A stretch of DNA of 64,000 nucleotides, taken from Brevundimonas sp. UBA7664. Its GTDB lineage: Bacteria > Pseudomonadota > Alphaproteobacteria > Caulobacterales > Caulobacteraceae. Shown here one piece after another: positions 52,238 through 61,453 of the stretch (positions are counted from its first letter, which is position 1; every line of letters begins with the position of its first letter). The DNA lies in assembly GCF_002483305.1 (NCBI RefSeq), contig NZ_DLHQ01000059.1, positions 729 through 64,728 of the forward strand. The letters run 5' to 3'. Below the pieces are notes generated by a model. That model saw nothing but the letters and a program-made list of their open reading frames with translations. It was not told where the DNA came from and searched no databases. The translations under genes and the position numbers were made by a program.

Positions 52238-53350
52238 TCAGTGTCTCCGCACGATGGCGTAGGATCGGCCCGGCGCTTTCAGTTTCGATTTCAGGATCGC
52301 CCGCACGCAGGCCAGCGCGGGATCGTCCGAGCCCTGGGCGGCAGAGATCAGGCGGGTCCAGCCCTGGTCGTCGGCGCCCTGTATGAAGCCCGCAATTTCG
52401 CCCTGGACGAATTCGGCTAAACTGACTCCGTTCGTCGCGGCCGTCTGACGGGCCTGGACGGCCAGTGCCGGGTCGGCTTCGTCCAGCCAGACCTCAAGAC
52501 GCGCGGTGACCGCGGCCTGGTCGTTCAGCAAGTCACCCAGAGACAGAGCCCCGGGGGCGAGACCGCCGTCTTCGGTCACGCTGAGCGCCACGCCGCATTC
52601 CCGGGCCTCAGCCGCAAGGCCGGAGACATAGCGGGCTGCGGCCGCCGTCCAGGCCCGGCTCTCAAGATGCAGGGCGATACGGGGAAGGACATGCTCGAAA
52701 GGCAATCGGCGGCCCTCGATGCGGCGGTCCAAGCGCAGGACATGCCAGCCGAAACGCGATCGCACAGGTTCGGACGCGGTCTCGCCGTCCTGCAACAGGT
52801 CCAATCCAGCCTCGACCTCGGTCGCGAGATCGCCGGGTGATAGCTGCCCCAGGGAGCCGCCGACGCCTTTGGAGGGGCAGTCCGAGAGCGTCTCGGCGAG
52901 GTCCGCAAACCGATGGGGATGCCACGCCAGTTCGGCGATTGCCGCGCTGGCCGCGTCGCGCGCCGATTGCCAGGCGGCCTCGTCGTCGCCCTTCGGTGCG
53001 AACAGAATATGGGAGGCCTGGGTCAGGGGCGGGGTGCGAAACCGTTCCGGCGCGCTGTCATACACTCGCTGACATTCCGCCTCTCCGGGCCGTTCGACCT
53101 CGATCTCGATGTCCAGCACGGCCCGGACCAGGGCCTCCTCCGGCGTCTCCTCGCGACCATCCTCGTCCTGTTCCGCCCGGGGCGTCAGGCCGAGCTGGTG
53201 CGCCCGATCCAGCAGCAGGGCCTTGATGGCGAGCGCATGAGCGGCCGCCGTCCGCGCCTCTTCCGGGGTTGCGGCGGGATGGTTCTGGGCTTCCTCGGCG
53301 ACCAGCCGCTCAGGCAGGGCCACCCCGTCGATGACGATGACCCCGCTCAT
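52238..53350 (-). CDS. PpiC/parvulin-type peptidyl-prolyl isomerase, NifM-like
   Basis: A 370-residue protein with no signal peptide, so cytoplasmic. The N-terminal part (about 1-100) is a SurA/NifM-like helical region. The parvulin domain at about 110-210 has ASHILFAPKGDDEAAWQSAR, SDCPSKGVGGSLGQLSPGDL, and PVRSRFGWHVLRLDRRIEGRRLPF. A long extra C-terminal segment (about 265-370) follows. Such genes often stand next to narGHJI, where a role in folding or maturation of the enzyme has been suggested. ATG 53350 overlaps the narI stop by four bases. Confidence 0.9.
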   Translation of the reverse strand: MSGVIVIDGVALPERLVAEEAQNHPAATPEEARTAAAHALAIKALLLDRAHQLGLTPRAEQDEDGREETPEEALVRAVLDIEIEVERPGEAECQRVYDSAPERFRTPPLTQASHILFAPKGDDEAAWQSARDAASAAIAELAWHPHRFADLAETLSDCPSKGVGGSLGQLSPGDLATEVEAGLDLLQDGETASEPVRSRFGWHVLRLDRRIEGRRLPFEHVLPRIALHLESRAWTAAAARYVSGLAAEARECGVALSVTEDGGLAPGALSLGDLLNDQAAVTARLEVWLDEADPALAVQARQTAATNGVSLAEFVQGEIAGFIQGADDQGWTRLISAAQGSDDPALACVRAILKSKLKAPGRSYAIVRRH

Positions 53351-54066
53351 TGGCCCAAGTCTCCGGCGCGGCGGGCGACCGGCATCCGGCGCTTGCTGCG
53401 GACCAGCTGCCAGCCGCGGCGATTCAGGTACCAGACCGGGGCCGATAGCATGTGAACCAGCCGCGTGAACGGGAAGATCAGCATAATGGTCAGGCCGAGG
53501 GTCAGGTGCGCCTTGAAGATCCAGTGGACGTCGGCGACGAAGCCCGCGCTGGCCGGATTCAGGGTGAAGATTCCCTGGGCCCAGGTCATGAATTTGATCA
53601 TCTCGTGGCCGTCGAGATGGCCCAGCGACAGAGGAATGGTGGCGAGGCCGAGACACAGTTGGGCCAGCAGAATGGCCAGGATGGCGGTGTCGCCGAAACT
53701 GGAGTTCTGGCGGATCCGTGGATCAAACACGCGCCTGTGCAGGAGCAGGAGACCGCCAACGAGGCAGGCGGCCCCGGCGACGCCGCCGGCGACGATGGCC
53801 AGCATCTGTTTGAAACCATGGCTGACGCCAAGGAAGTCCCAAACCGCGATCGGCGTGAGAAGTCCGACGAAATGGCCGGCGAAGATGGCGAGGATTCCGA
53901 GGTGGAACAGCACCGAGCCCAGCATCAACTGCTTGCGCCGCAGAAGCTGGGACGAGCCGGTGCGCCAGGTGAACTGCTCGCGGTCGAAGCGCAGCACCGA
54001 GCCGATCACCAGGACCGCCATGGCGATATAGGGATAGACCCCGAAGACAATGAAATTCAGGTCCAT
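53347..54066 (-). CDS. narI: Respiratory nitrate reductase gamma subunit
   Basis: A 239-residue membrane subunit with five helices. It holds the two b-type hemes through His residues; visible ones lie in LFHLGILAIFAGHFVG and in the C-terminal AHLTLGLTIMLIFPFTRLVHM. It takes electrons from quinol and passes them to NarH. Length is normal. The ATG at 54066 lies 10 bases after narJ, and its stop overlaps ppiC. Confidence 0.95.
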   Translation of the reverse strand: MDLNFIVFGVYPYIAMAVLVIGSVLRFDREQFTWRTGSSQLLRRKQLMLGSVLFHLGILAIFAGHFVGLLTPIAVWDFLGVSHGFKQMLAIVAGGVAGAACLVGGLLLLHRRVFDPRIRQNSSFGDTAILAILLAQLCLGLATIPLSLGHLDGHEMIKFMTWAQGIFTLNPASAGFVADVHWIFKAHLTLGLTIMLIFPFTRLVHMLSAPVWYLNRRGWQLVRSKRRMPVARRAGDLGQ

Positions 54067-54076
54067 GTGACGATCC

Positions 54077-54787
54077 TCAGGCGGCCGCGCCGGCGCGGCG
54101 GCTCTTGTCGGGGGGCGGGGCGGCGTTCATGGCGGAGAGCATGGAGTCGGCTTTCGGACAGCCGGCGTCGGACGGGCCGAAGGTGACCGCGGTCTCCTCC
54201 CAGGCCTTGTCCAGCGCCTCCAGGTCGTCCGGGTTGTCGTCGGGCTCCTGCATCAGGGCGGCGACAGCGTCGGAGTCGGGCACCGCACCGGTCATGGCCG
54301 TCAGCGCCCCGAACACGGCCCGGTAGGGGCTTTCGCGCTTGTGCAGCCGCTCGGTCAGGGCGGCGAGGACGTGCGCCCCCTCGCCCAGCAGGGAGGCGGC
54401 TTCCTCCTCCGGCAGGGTCGACAGGAAGTCGAGGAACACCGGCAGGTGATCGGGCAGCTCGTTAGCCGTCAGCTCCAGTCCGTAGGACCGGTACAGTTCG
54501 ACGAGGGCCGCCATTGCCTGTCCGCGGTCGCGGCTCTCGCCGTGAATGTGCTCATACAGGTTCAGCGATAGCGACCGGGTCCGGTCGAACAGGTGAACGA
54601 AACCTTCCTGGAGGTCGAAGAGGTCCTCCCGTTCCAGCTTGCGGACCAGCTTCTCCAGCGCCCCCACGATCGGAGCGGGGACCATGCCTTCCGAGCGAAT
54701 GGTGTCCATGATCGCCGGCGCGGCAGCCTGGACGTCGGCAGTCGGATAGCTGAGGAGAAGCGCCAGGGCGCGATAGGTCAATGCCAT
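54077..54787 (-). CDS. narJ: Nitrate reductase assembly chaperone
   Basis: A 236-residue NarJ. Marks are YRALALLLSYPTADVQAAAPAIM, the LYEHIHGESRDRGQAMAALVELYRSYGLELTANELPDHLPVFLDFLS segment with the family's HVHGESRDRGQAM-like motif, and an acidic helical end. It helps insert the molybdenum cofactor into NarG before docking to NarI. It is not part of the final enzyme. ATG 54787 gives the normal N terminus, and it follows narH with a two-base gap. Confidence 0.95.
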   Translation of the reverse strand: MALTYRALALLLSYPTADVQAAAPAIMDTIRSEGMVPAPIVGALEKLVRKLEREDLFDLQEGFVHLFDRTRSLSLNLYEHIHGESRDRGQAMAALVELYRSYGLELTANELPDHLPVFLDFLSTLPEEEAASLLGEGAHVLAALTERLHKRESPYRAVFGALTAMTGAVPDSDAVAALMQEPDDNPDDLEALDKAWEETAVTFGPSDAGCPKADSMLSAMNAAPPPDKSRRAGAAA

Positions 54788-54789
54788 GA

Positions 54790-56316
54790 TCAGGCCACCT
54801 CTGCTGTCGGTTTGGCGCGTGAGCGTTTGTCGGGGCCGAACAGGCCCAGTTCGGTGCGGCCGCCTGAACAACCGTTGCCGAAGGTGAAGCCGCAGCCGCC
54901 GCGCAGGTCGTAGGCGTCCTCGACCGTCTCGCGATGGGTCGAAGGGATGACGAACCGATCCTCGTAATCGGCGATGGCCATGATCTTGTACATGTCGTCG
55001 ATCTGGACGGCGGTCAGGCCGACCGTTTCGGCGAGGCCGTGGTCGATCCGTCCGTCCACGGTCCGGGCCCGCATATAGGCCCGCATGGCCAGCATCCGCC
55101 GCAGCGCCAGGGTCACCGGCGCCTCGACGCCAGCGGTCAGCAGGTTGGCGAGGTATTTCACCGGAATGCGGAGCGAGTTCACATCCGGCATCTCGCCGTC
55201 CATCTCCAGGGCTCCGACGGCGGCGGCGTTCTGGATCGGCGACAGCGGTGGCACATACCAGACCATCGGCAGGGTCCGGTATTCGGGGTGCAGCGGGAAG
55301 GCGACCTTCCAGTCGATGGCCATCTTGTAGACCGGGCTGCGTCGAGCACCCTCGAGCCAGGCTTCCGGCACGCCGTCGGCGCGGGCCTGGGCAATGACGG
55401 CGGGGTCGTGGGGATCCAGGAAGATGTCGAGCTGGGCCTGGTAGAGGTCTTTCACGTCCGGGGTGGAAGCGGCCGCCTCGATCCGGTCGGCGTCATAGAG
55501 CAGTACGCCAAGATAGCGGATGCGGCCGACGCAGGTCTCAGAACAGACGGTCGGTTGGCCGACCTCGATGCGCGGGAAGCAGAAGGTGCATTTCTCCGAT
55601 TTGCCGGAGTCCCAGTTGTAATAGATCTTCTTGTACGGGCAGGCCGAGACGCACATCCGCCAGCCCCGGCACTTGTCCTGGTCGATGAGGACGATGCCGT
55701 CTTCCTCGCGCTTGTAGATCGCGCCGGAAGGACAGGCGGCCACGCAGGTGGGGTTGAGGCAGTGCTCGCAAAGCCTTGGCAGGTACATCATGAAGGTGTT
55801 TTCGAACTGGCCGTAGATCTCCTTCTGGATCCCCTCGAAATTCGTGTCCTGAGACCGCTTCGAGAATTCGCCGCCGAGGATTTCCTCCCAGTTCGGGCCC
55901 CATTCGATCTTCTCCATCCGCTTGCCGGTGATCTGCGAACGCGGCCGGGCGGTGGGGAAATGCTTCATCTCCGGCGCCGTCTGCAGGTGGCCGTAGTCGA
56001 AGTCGAAGGGCTCGTAATAGTCGTCGATCTCGGGCAGGTCGGGGTTGGCGAAGATCTTGGCCAAGATGCGCCATTTGGCGCCCATGCGCGGCTCGATCTT
56101 GCCGTTGGCCTTGCGCCGCCAGCCGCCGTTCCACTTCTTCTGGTTCTCCCACTCCTTGGGATAGCCGATGCCCGGCTTGGTCTCGACGTTGTTGAACCAG
56201 GCGTATTCGACGCCCTTGCGGCTGGTCCAGACGTTCTTGCAGGTCACCGAACAGGTGTGACAGCCGATGCATTTGTCGAGGTTCAGCACCATGCCGATCT
56301 GTGCGCGGATCTTCAT
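54790..56316 (-). CDS. narH: Respiratory nitrate reductase beta subunit
   Basis: A 508-residue electron-transfer subunit with one [3Fe-4S] and three [4Fe-4S] clusters. The first Cys set is at 16, 19, 22 and 26 (CIGCHTCSVTC). Others are CEHCLNPTCVAACPSG, CRGWRMCVSACPYKK (Trp replaces one Cys, giving the 3Fe cluster) and CTFCFPRIEVGQPTVCSETC. It carries electrons from NarI heme b to NarG. The start overlaps the narG stop by four bases. Confidence 0.97.
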   Translation of the reverse strand: MKIRAQIGMVLNLDKCIGCHTCSVTCKNVWTSRKGVEYAWFNNVETKPGIGYPKEWENQKKWNGGWRRKANGKIEPRMGAKWRILAKIFANPDLPEIDDYYEPFDFDYGHLQTAPEMKHFPTARPRSQITGKRMEKIEWGPNWEEILGGEFSKRSQDTNFEGIQKEIYGQFENTFMMYLPRLCEHCLNPTCVAACPSGAIYKREEDGIVLIDQDKCRGWRMCVSACPYKKIYYNWDSGKSEKCTFCFPRIEVGQPTVCSETCVGRIRYLGVLLYDADRIEAAASTPDVKDLYQAQLDIFLDPHDPAVIAQARADGVPEAWLEGARRSPVYKMAIDWKVAFPLHPEYRTLPMVWYVPPLSPIQNAAAVGALEMDGEMPDVNSLRIPVKYLANLLTAGVEAPVTLALRRMLAMRAYMRARTVDGRIDHGLAETVGLTAVQIDDMYKIMAIADYEDRFVIPSTHRETVEDAYDLRGGCGFTFGNGCSGGRTELGLFGPDKRSRAKPTAEVA

Positions 56317-59300
56317 TGGCCGAACTCCTTGGATTCGAGCGGCTCATCGAGCCAGTCGACCGTCTTCATCTTGCGGAGAACGATGAACTCGTCCCGGTTG
56401 GAGCCCACGGTGCCGTAATAGTTGAAGCCGTAGGACAGCTGGGCGTAGCCGCCGATCATGTGGGTCGGCTTCAGCACGGTGCGGGTGACCGAGTTGTGGA
56501 TGCCGCCGCGCCGGCCGGTGATCTCCGACCCCGGCGTGTTCACGATCTTCTCCTGGGCGTGGTACATGAAGGTCGTGCCTTCACGGATCCGCTGGGAGAC
56601 CACGGCCCGGGCTGTCAGCGCCCCGTTGGCGTTGAAGACCTCGATCCAGTCGTTGTCGACGATGCCGGCCTTGCGGGCGTCCGTCTCCGAAATCCAGACG
56701 ACCGGCCCGCCGCGATTGAGCGTCAGCATCAGCAGATTGTCGGAATAGGTGGAGTGGATGCCCCACTTCTGGTGCGGGGTGATGAAGTTGAGGACGATCT
56801 CGGTCTCGCCGTTGGGCTTGAGACCCTTCACATGCGTCGTCTTCAGATCGATCGGCGGCTTGTAGACGCAGAGCGCCTCGCCGAAGGCCCGCATCCACAG
56901 GTGATCCTGATAGAGCTGCTGGCGGCCGGTGAGCGTCCGCCAAGGGATCAGCTCATGCACATTGGTGTAGCCGGCGGTGTAGCAGACCTTTTCGCTCTCG
57001 ATGCCCGACCAGATGGGCGATGAGATGATCTTGCGCGGCTGGGCGAGCAGATCGCGGAAGCGGATCTTCTCGTCCTCCTTGGGCAGGGCCAGGTGGGCGT
57101 GCTCGCGACCGGTTTGTTTCTCCAGCGCCTCCCAGGCCTTGACCGCGACCTCGCCATTAGTCTCCGGCGCCAGCATCAGGATGGTCTCGCAGGCGTCGAT
57201 GTCGGTATCGATGCTGGGCATGCCTTCTGTCAGGCCGGGCTCGAGCACGGCGCCGTTCAACTCGCGCAGCAGATCGACCTCATGTCCGGTCTTCCAAGCC
57301 AGGCCCTTGCCGCCGTTCCCGACCTTGTCGAGCAGCGGGCCGAGGGCTGTGAACTGCTTGTAGAGGTTGGGATAATCGCGCTCGACCACGGTGATCTGGG
57401 GCATGGTCTTGCCCGGGATCGCCTCGCACTCGCCGAGGAACCAGTCCTTCACCTCGAACGGCTGCGCCATCTCGCCGGGGCTGTCGTGCTGGATCGGGGT
57501 GAGGACGACGTCCTTCTCCCTGCCCAGGACCTCGGGCGCCACCTGCGAGAACTTCTTCGCGATGGCCTTGAAGATCTGCCAGTCCGACTTCGACTCCCAG
57601 GCGGGGTCCACGGCCGCCGAAAGCGGGTGGATGAAGGGGTGCATGTCGGAGGTGTTGAGGTCGTTCTTCTCGTACCAGGTCGCCGTCGGCAGAACGATGT
57701 CGGAATAGACCGCCGTGGTCGACATGCGGAAGTCGAGTGTCACCAGCAGGTCGAGTTTTCCTTCCGGCGCCTCGTCATGCCAGACGACGTCGACGGGCTT
57801 TACCTGACCGGTCTCGCCCAGATCCTTGCCCTGGACGCCGTGCGAGGCGCCGAGCAGGTGTTTGAGGAAATACTCGTGGCCCTTGCCGGAGGACCCCAGC
57901 AGGTTCGAGCGCCAGATGAACATGTTCCGCGGCCAGTTGGCCGGGTCGTCCGGGTCCATGCAGGACAGCTGGATCGAGCGGTCTTTCAGTCCGTCGAGGG
58001 TGTAGGTCTTGGGGTCGACGCCAGCCGCTTCGGCCGCCTTGGCCACATCAAGCGAGTTGGTCTTCAACGCCGGGGCTGAGGGCAGCCAGCCCATCCGCTC
58101 GGCCCGAACGTTGAAGTCGATCATCGACGCCTTCCACGGGCCGTCGGGAGCCGTAGGCGAAAGCAGTTCGTCGATGCCGACGGTCTCGTAGCGCCATTGG
58201 TCGGAGTGGGCGTAGAAGAAGGAGGTGGAGTTCTGCTGCCGCGGCGGACGGATCCAGTCGGTGGCGAAGGCCAGGGGAGCCCAGCCGGTCTGCGGCCGCA
58301 GCTTTTCCTGACCGACATAGTGGGCCCAGCCGCCGCCGGATTGACCGACGCAACCGCACATCACCAGCATGTTGATGACGCCACGGTAGTTCATGTCCAT
58401 GTGGAACCAGTGGTTCATCGCCGCGCCGATGATCACCATCGACTTGCCGTTGGTCTTCTCGGCATTGGTGGCGAAGCCGCGGGCGGTGGCGATGATCTGG
58501 TCGCGCGGGACCGAGGTGATGGCTTCGGCCCAAGCCGGGGAATAGGGCTGCAGGTCGTCGAAGGACTCAGGCATGCAGTCGCCGCCGAAGCCCTGGTCCA
58601 CGCCGTAGTTGGCAAGGAACAGGTCGTAGACGCAGGCCACCAGCGCTTCGCCGTCCTTCAGTTTCACCCGCCGGACCGGCACGTTGCGGGTCAGGACATC
58701 GGGGTGGTCTGTGGAGGCGAAGCCATTGCTGGCAGTGTTAGCGAAATAGGGGAAGCGGACGCCGGCCACTTCATCATGAGCGTCCTTGAGGCCCAGCTTC
58801 AGCTTGGTCTCGCGACCCGCGGCGTCACGTTCCTCAAGGTTCCAGCGGCCGTCCTCGCCCCAGCGGAAGCCGATCGAGCCATTGGGCACGACGATCTCGC
58901 CGGTAGCTTCGTCGATGGCGACCGTCTTCCAGTCGGGGTTGTTGGCCTGTTCGAGGTCGCCGACGAAATCCGACGCCCGCACCAGGCGTTCGGGCACATA
59001 GCCGCCCTCCTGGGGGACGAGGCGGACCAGCATCGGCAGGTCGCTGTACTGGCGCAGGTAGTCGCGGAAATACGGGACCTGCTTGTCGACGTGATACTCC
59101 TTGAGGATCACGTGGCCGAAGGCCATGGCCAGGGCTGCGTCGGTCCCTTGTTTGACCGGAAGCCACAGGTCCGAGAATTTCGAGGCCTCGGAGTAATCGG
59201 GGCAGATGACGACGGACTTGGCGCCGCGGTAGCGGGCCTCGGTGTAGAAATGGGCGTCTGGCGTGCGGGTCTGGGGAACGTTCGAGCCCCACAGCAGCAT

Positions 59301-60044
59301 GAAGCTGGAATTGTACCAGTCGGCGCTCTCGGCGACGTCGGTCTGCTCGCCCCAGGTCTGGGGCGAAGCCGGTGGCAGATCGCAATACCAGTCATAGAAG
59401 GAGCCGGTGACCCCGCCCAGCAGCTGCAGGTAGCGGGCGCCGGCCGCATAGGAGATCATCGACATGGCCGGGATCGGCGAGAAACCGAACACCCGGTCGG
59501 GGCCCCAGCGCTTGACCGTATGGGCGTTGGCCGCGGCGATGATCTCGGTGATCTCGTCCCAGGTGCCCCGCACAAAGCCGCCGGCGCCGCGCATACTCGT
59601 ATAGGACTTGCGAGCAACCGGATCGTTCTGGATCGACGCCCAGGCCGCGACCGGCTCCATGGTCTCGCGCGCCTTGCGCCACACGCGCAGCAGGCGGGAC
59701 CGCACCAGCGGGTATTTCACGCGGTTGGCCGAATACAGATACCAGCTGTAGCTGGCCCCACGGGCGCAGCCGCGTGGTTCGTGATTGGGCAGGTCGGGCC
59801 GGGTGCGGGGGTAGTCGGTCTGCTGGGTCTCCCAGGTGACGATCCCGCCCTTGACGTAGATCTTCCAGGAGCAGGAGCCCGTGCAGTTCACGCCGTGGGT
59901 CGAGCGCACGACCTTGTCGTGGCGCCAGCGGTTCCGATAGGCCTCCTCCCAGCCGCGATCCTCGTCGTTCATAACGCCGTGACGGTCGGAGAACAGCTCG
60001 GTCTTGCGCGTGAAGAAGGCGAGACGGTCAAGGGTATGGCTCAT
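56313..60044 (-). CDS. narG: Respiratory nitrate reductase alpha subunit
   Basis: A 1243-residue catalytic subunit that reduces nitrate to nitrite on the cytoplasmic side of the membrane. It binds bis-MGD molybdenum and one Fe-S cluster (FS0) by His 50 and Cys 54 and 58 of HGVNCTGSCSWKIYVKGG. The Mo ligand Asp is in YDWYCDLPPASPQTWGEQTD. There is no Tat signal, as expected of the membrane-bound NarG. Length and order are normal. It follows narK2 after two bases. Confidence 0.98.
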   Translation of the reverse strand: MSHTLDRLAFFTRKTELFSDRHGVMNDEDRGWEEAYRNRWRHDKVVRSTHGVNCTGSCSWKIYVKGGIVTWETQQTDYPRTRPDLPNHEPRGCARGASYSWYLYSANRVKYPLVRSRLLRVWRKARETMEPVAAWASIQNDPVARKSYTSMRGAGGFVRGTWDEITEIIAAANAHTVKRWGPDRVFGFSPIPAMSMISYAAGARYLQLLGGVTGSFYDWYCDLPPASPQTWGEQTDVAESADWYNSSFMLLWGSNVPQTRTPDAHFYTEARYRGAKSVVICPDYSEASKFSDLWLPVKQGTDAALAMAFGHVILKEYHVDKQVPYFRDYLRQYSDLPMLVRLVPQEGGYVPERLVRASDFVGDLEQANNPDWKTVAIDEATGEIVVPNGSIGFRWGEDGRWNLEERDAAGRETKLKLGLKDAHDEVAGVRFPYFANTASNGFASTDHPDVLTRNVPVRRVKLKDGEALVACVYDLFLANYGVDQGFGGDCMPESFDDLQPYSPAWAEAITSVPRDQIIATARGFATNAEKTNGKSMVIIGAAMNHWFHMDMNYRGVINMLVMCGCVGQSGGGWAHYVGQEKLRPQTGWAPLAFATDWIRPPRQQNSTSFFYAHSDQWRYETVGIDELLSPTAPDGPWKASMIDFNVRAERMGWLPSAPALKTNSLDVAKAAEAAGVDPKTYTLDGLKDRSIQLSCMDPDDPANWPRNMFIWRSNLLGSSGKGHEYFLKHLLGASHGVQGKDLGETGQVKPVDVVWHDEAPEGKLDLLVTLDFRMSTTAVYSDIVLPTATWYEKNDLNTSDMHPFIHPLSAAVDPAWESKSDWQIFKAIAKKFSQVAPEVLGREKDVVLTPIQHDSPGEMAQPFEVKDWFLGECEAIPGKTMPQITVVERDYPNLYKQFTALGPLLDKVGNGGKGLAWKTGHEVDLLRELNGAVLEPGLTEGMPSIDTDIDACETILMLAPETNGEVAVKAWEALEKQTGREHAHLALPKEDEKIRFRDLLAQPRKIISSPIWSGIESEKVCYTAGYTNVHELIPWRTLTGRQQLYQDHLWMRAFGEALCVYKPPIDLKTTHVKGLKPNGETEIVLNFITPHQKWGIHSTYSDNLLMLTLNRGGPVVWISETDARKAGIVDNDWIEVFNANGALTARAVVSQRIREGTTFMYHAQEKIVNTPGSEITGRRGGIHNSVTRTVLKPTHMIGGYAQLSYGFNYYGTVGSNRDEFIVLRKMKTVDWLDEPLESKEFGQ

Positions 60045-60046
60045 GA

Positions 60047-61441
60047 TCAGGCCGCCGTTTTCAGGGTGGGGTTCAGGATCGAGCGCCGGCGGGCGTAGAA
60101 CACCCAGTTCACGACAGCGCAGGTGATGTAGAAGGCCAGGAAGATGTAGAGGGCGGTGACCGGACCCCCGGTGGCCTTCATCGAGTTGGCGAAGGCCAGG
60201 GGAATGAAGAAGCCGCCGTAGGCGCCGATGGCCGACGAGAAGCCGACGATGGCCGCCCCTTCCAGCTCCGCCGCCTTCAGCCGCTCGGCGGGCGTTGCGA
60301 GGGGCAGGAGGCGGGGCATGTCGGCGCGCACGAGGGCCGGGATCATCTGGAAGGTCGAGGCGTTGCCCACGCCGGTCCAGAAGAACAGCCAGATGAAGCT
60401 GGCGAAGAACAGGCCGAACACTGGCTCGCCGCCGAAGGCGCCGACGCTGTAGAGCACCGCCAGCACGCCTGCGATCAGCGCATAGAAGACGACCTGGGTA
60501 ACGTTATGGCCGCCCCAGCGGTCGGAAACCCAGCCTGTCATCGCCCGCGAGGCTGCGCCCACCAGCGGCCCGAGGAAGGCGATCTGCAGGATATTGACGT
60601 CGGGAAACAGGGTCTTGCCCAGCAGCGGAAAGGCCGCCGAGAAGCCAATGAACGAGCCGAAGGTGCCGATGTAGAGGTAGCACATCAGCCAGTTGTGCTT
60701 GCGCTTGAACACCACGGCCTGCTCACGGAACGAGGCGCGGGCGGAGGCGACATCGTTCATTCCAAACCACGCCGCAGCGGCGGCGATCAGGATGAACGGC
60801 ACCCAGACGAAGCCGGCGTTCTGCAGCCAGACCTGATGCTGGACGCCATTTTCCAGATAGGTCTGGGGCGCTCCGAACAGGGGCGTGAACAGGGCGATGC
60901 CGGTGACCAGCGGCGCCGTGAACTGGAGGACGCTGACGCCCAGGTTGCCGAAGCCTGCGTTGAGAGCGAGCGCGTTGCCCTTCTGGGCCTTGGGGAAGAA
61001 GAAGCCGATATTGGCCATCGACGAGGCGAAGGCCCCGCCGCCCAGGCCGCACAGCAGGGCGAGGATGACGAAGACGACATACGGCGTCCCCGTGTCCTGC
61101 ACCGCCATCCCGATGCCAACGGCGGGGATCGCCAGCGACAGAGTGGAAAGGGTGGTCCAGAGGCGACCCCCGAAAATCGGGACCATGAAGCTGTAGAAGA
61201 TCCGCAGCGTCGCCCCGGACAGCGCAGGAAGCGCGGTCAGCCAGAACAGCTCGGCCGTCGAGAACTGGAAACCGACCATGTTGAGGCGGGTCGCCGCCGT
61301 CGACCAAAGCATCCAGATGGAAAAGGCCAGCAGCAGGTTCGGGATCGAGATCCACAGATTGCGACGCGCGATCTGCTGGCCGGTGGAGGCCCAGAACGCC
61401 GGCTCTTCCGGGCGCCAGTCGTGCAGGATGTGACGGGACAT
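60047..61441 (-). CDS. narK2: Nitrate/nitrite transporter, NarK2 type
   Basis: A 464-residue MFS protein with 12 helices. It starts with a cytoplasmic tail and the ISIPNLLLAFSIWMLWSTAATRLNMVGF segment of NarK/NarU-like (type 2) transporters. The nitrate signature NAGFGNLGVSVLQFTAP is in helix 5. The Arg residues of the substrate site are likely in helix 2 (TLRIFYSF) and helix 8. It would exchange nitrate for nitrite across the inner membrane. It sits between narK1 and narG with 12- and 2-base gaps. Confidence 0.93.
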   Translation of the reverse strand: MSRHILHDWRPEEPAFWASTGQQIARRNLWISIPNLLLAFSIWMLWSTAATRLNMVGFQFSTAELFWLTALPALSGATLRIFYSFMVPIFGGRLWTTLSTLSLAIPAVGIGMAVQDTGTPYVVFVILALLCGLGGGAFASSMANIGFFFPKAQKGNALALNAGFGNLGVSVLQFTAPLVTGIALFTPLFGAPQTYLENGVQHQVWLQNAGFVWVPFILIAAAAAWFGMNDVASARASFREQAVVFKRKHNWLMCYLYIGTFGSFIGFSAAFPLLGKTLFPDVNILQIAFLGPLVGAASRAMTGWVSDRWGGHNVTQVVFYALIAGVLAVLYSVGAFGGEPVFGLFFASFIWLFFWTGVGNASTFQMIPALVRADMPRLLPLATPAERLKAAELEGAAIVGFSSAIGAYGGFFIPLAFANSMKATGGPVTALYIFLAFYITCAVVNWVFYARRRSILNPTLKTAA

Positions 61442-61453
61442 GCGCGTCTTTCT

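Noticed and set aside
54934..56418. Open frame of 494 codons opposite narH
   Set aside because: Shadow of the Fe-S subunit gene; the composition is that of reversed coding sequence.
58197..60098. Open frame of 633 codons on the plus strand opposite narG
   Set aside because: Shadow of narG, which has all its motifs; no domain seen in the antisense frame.
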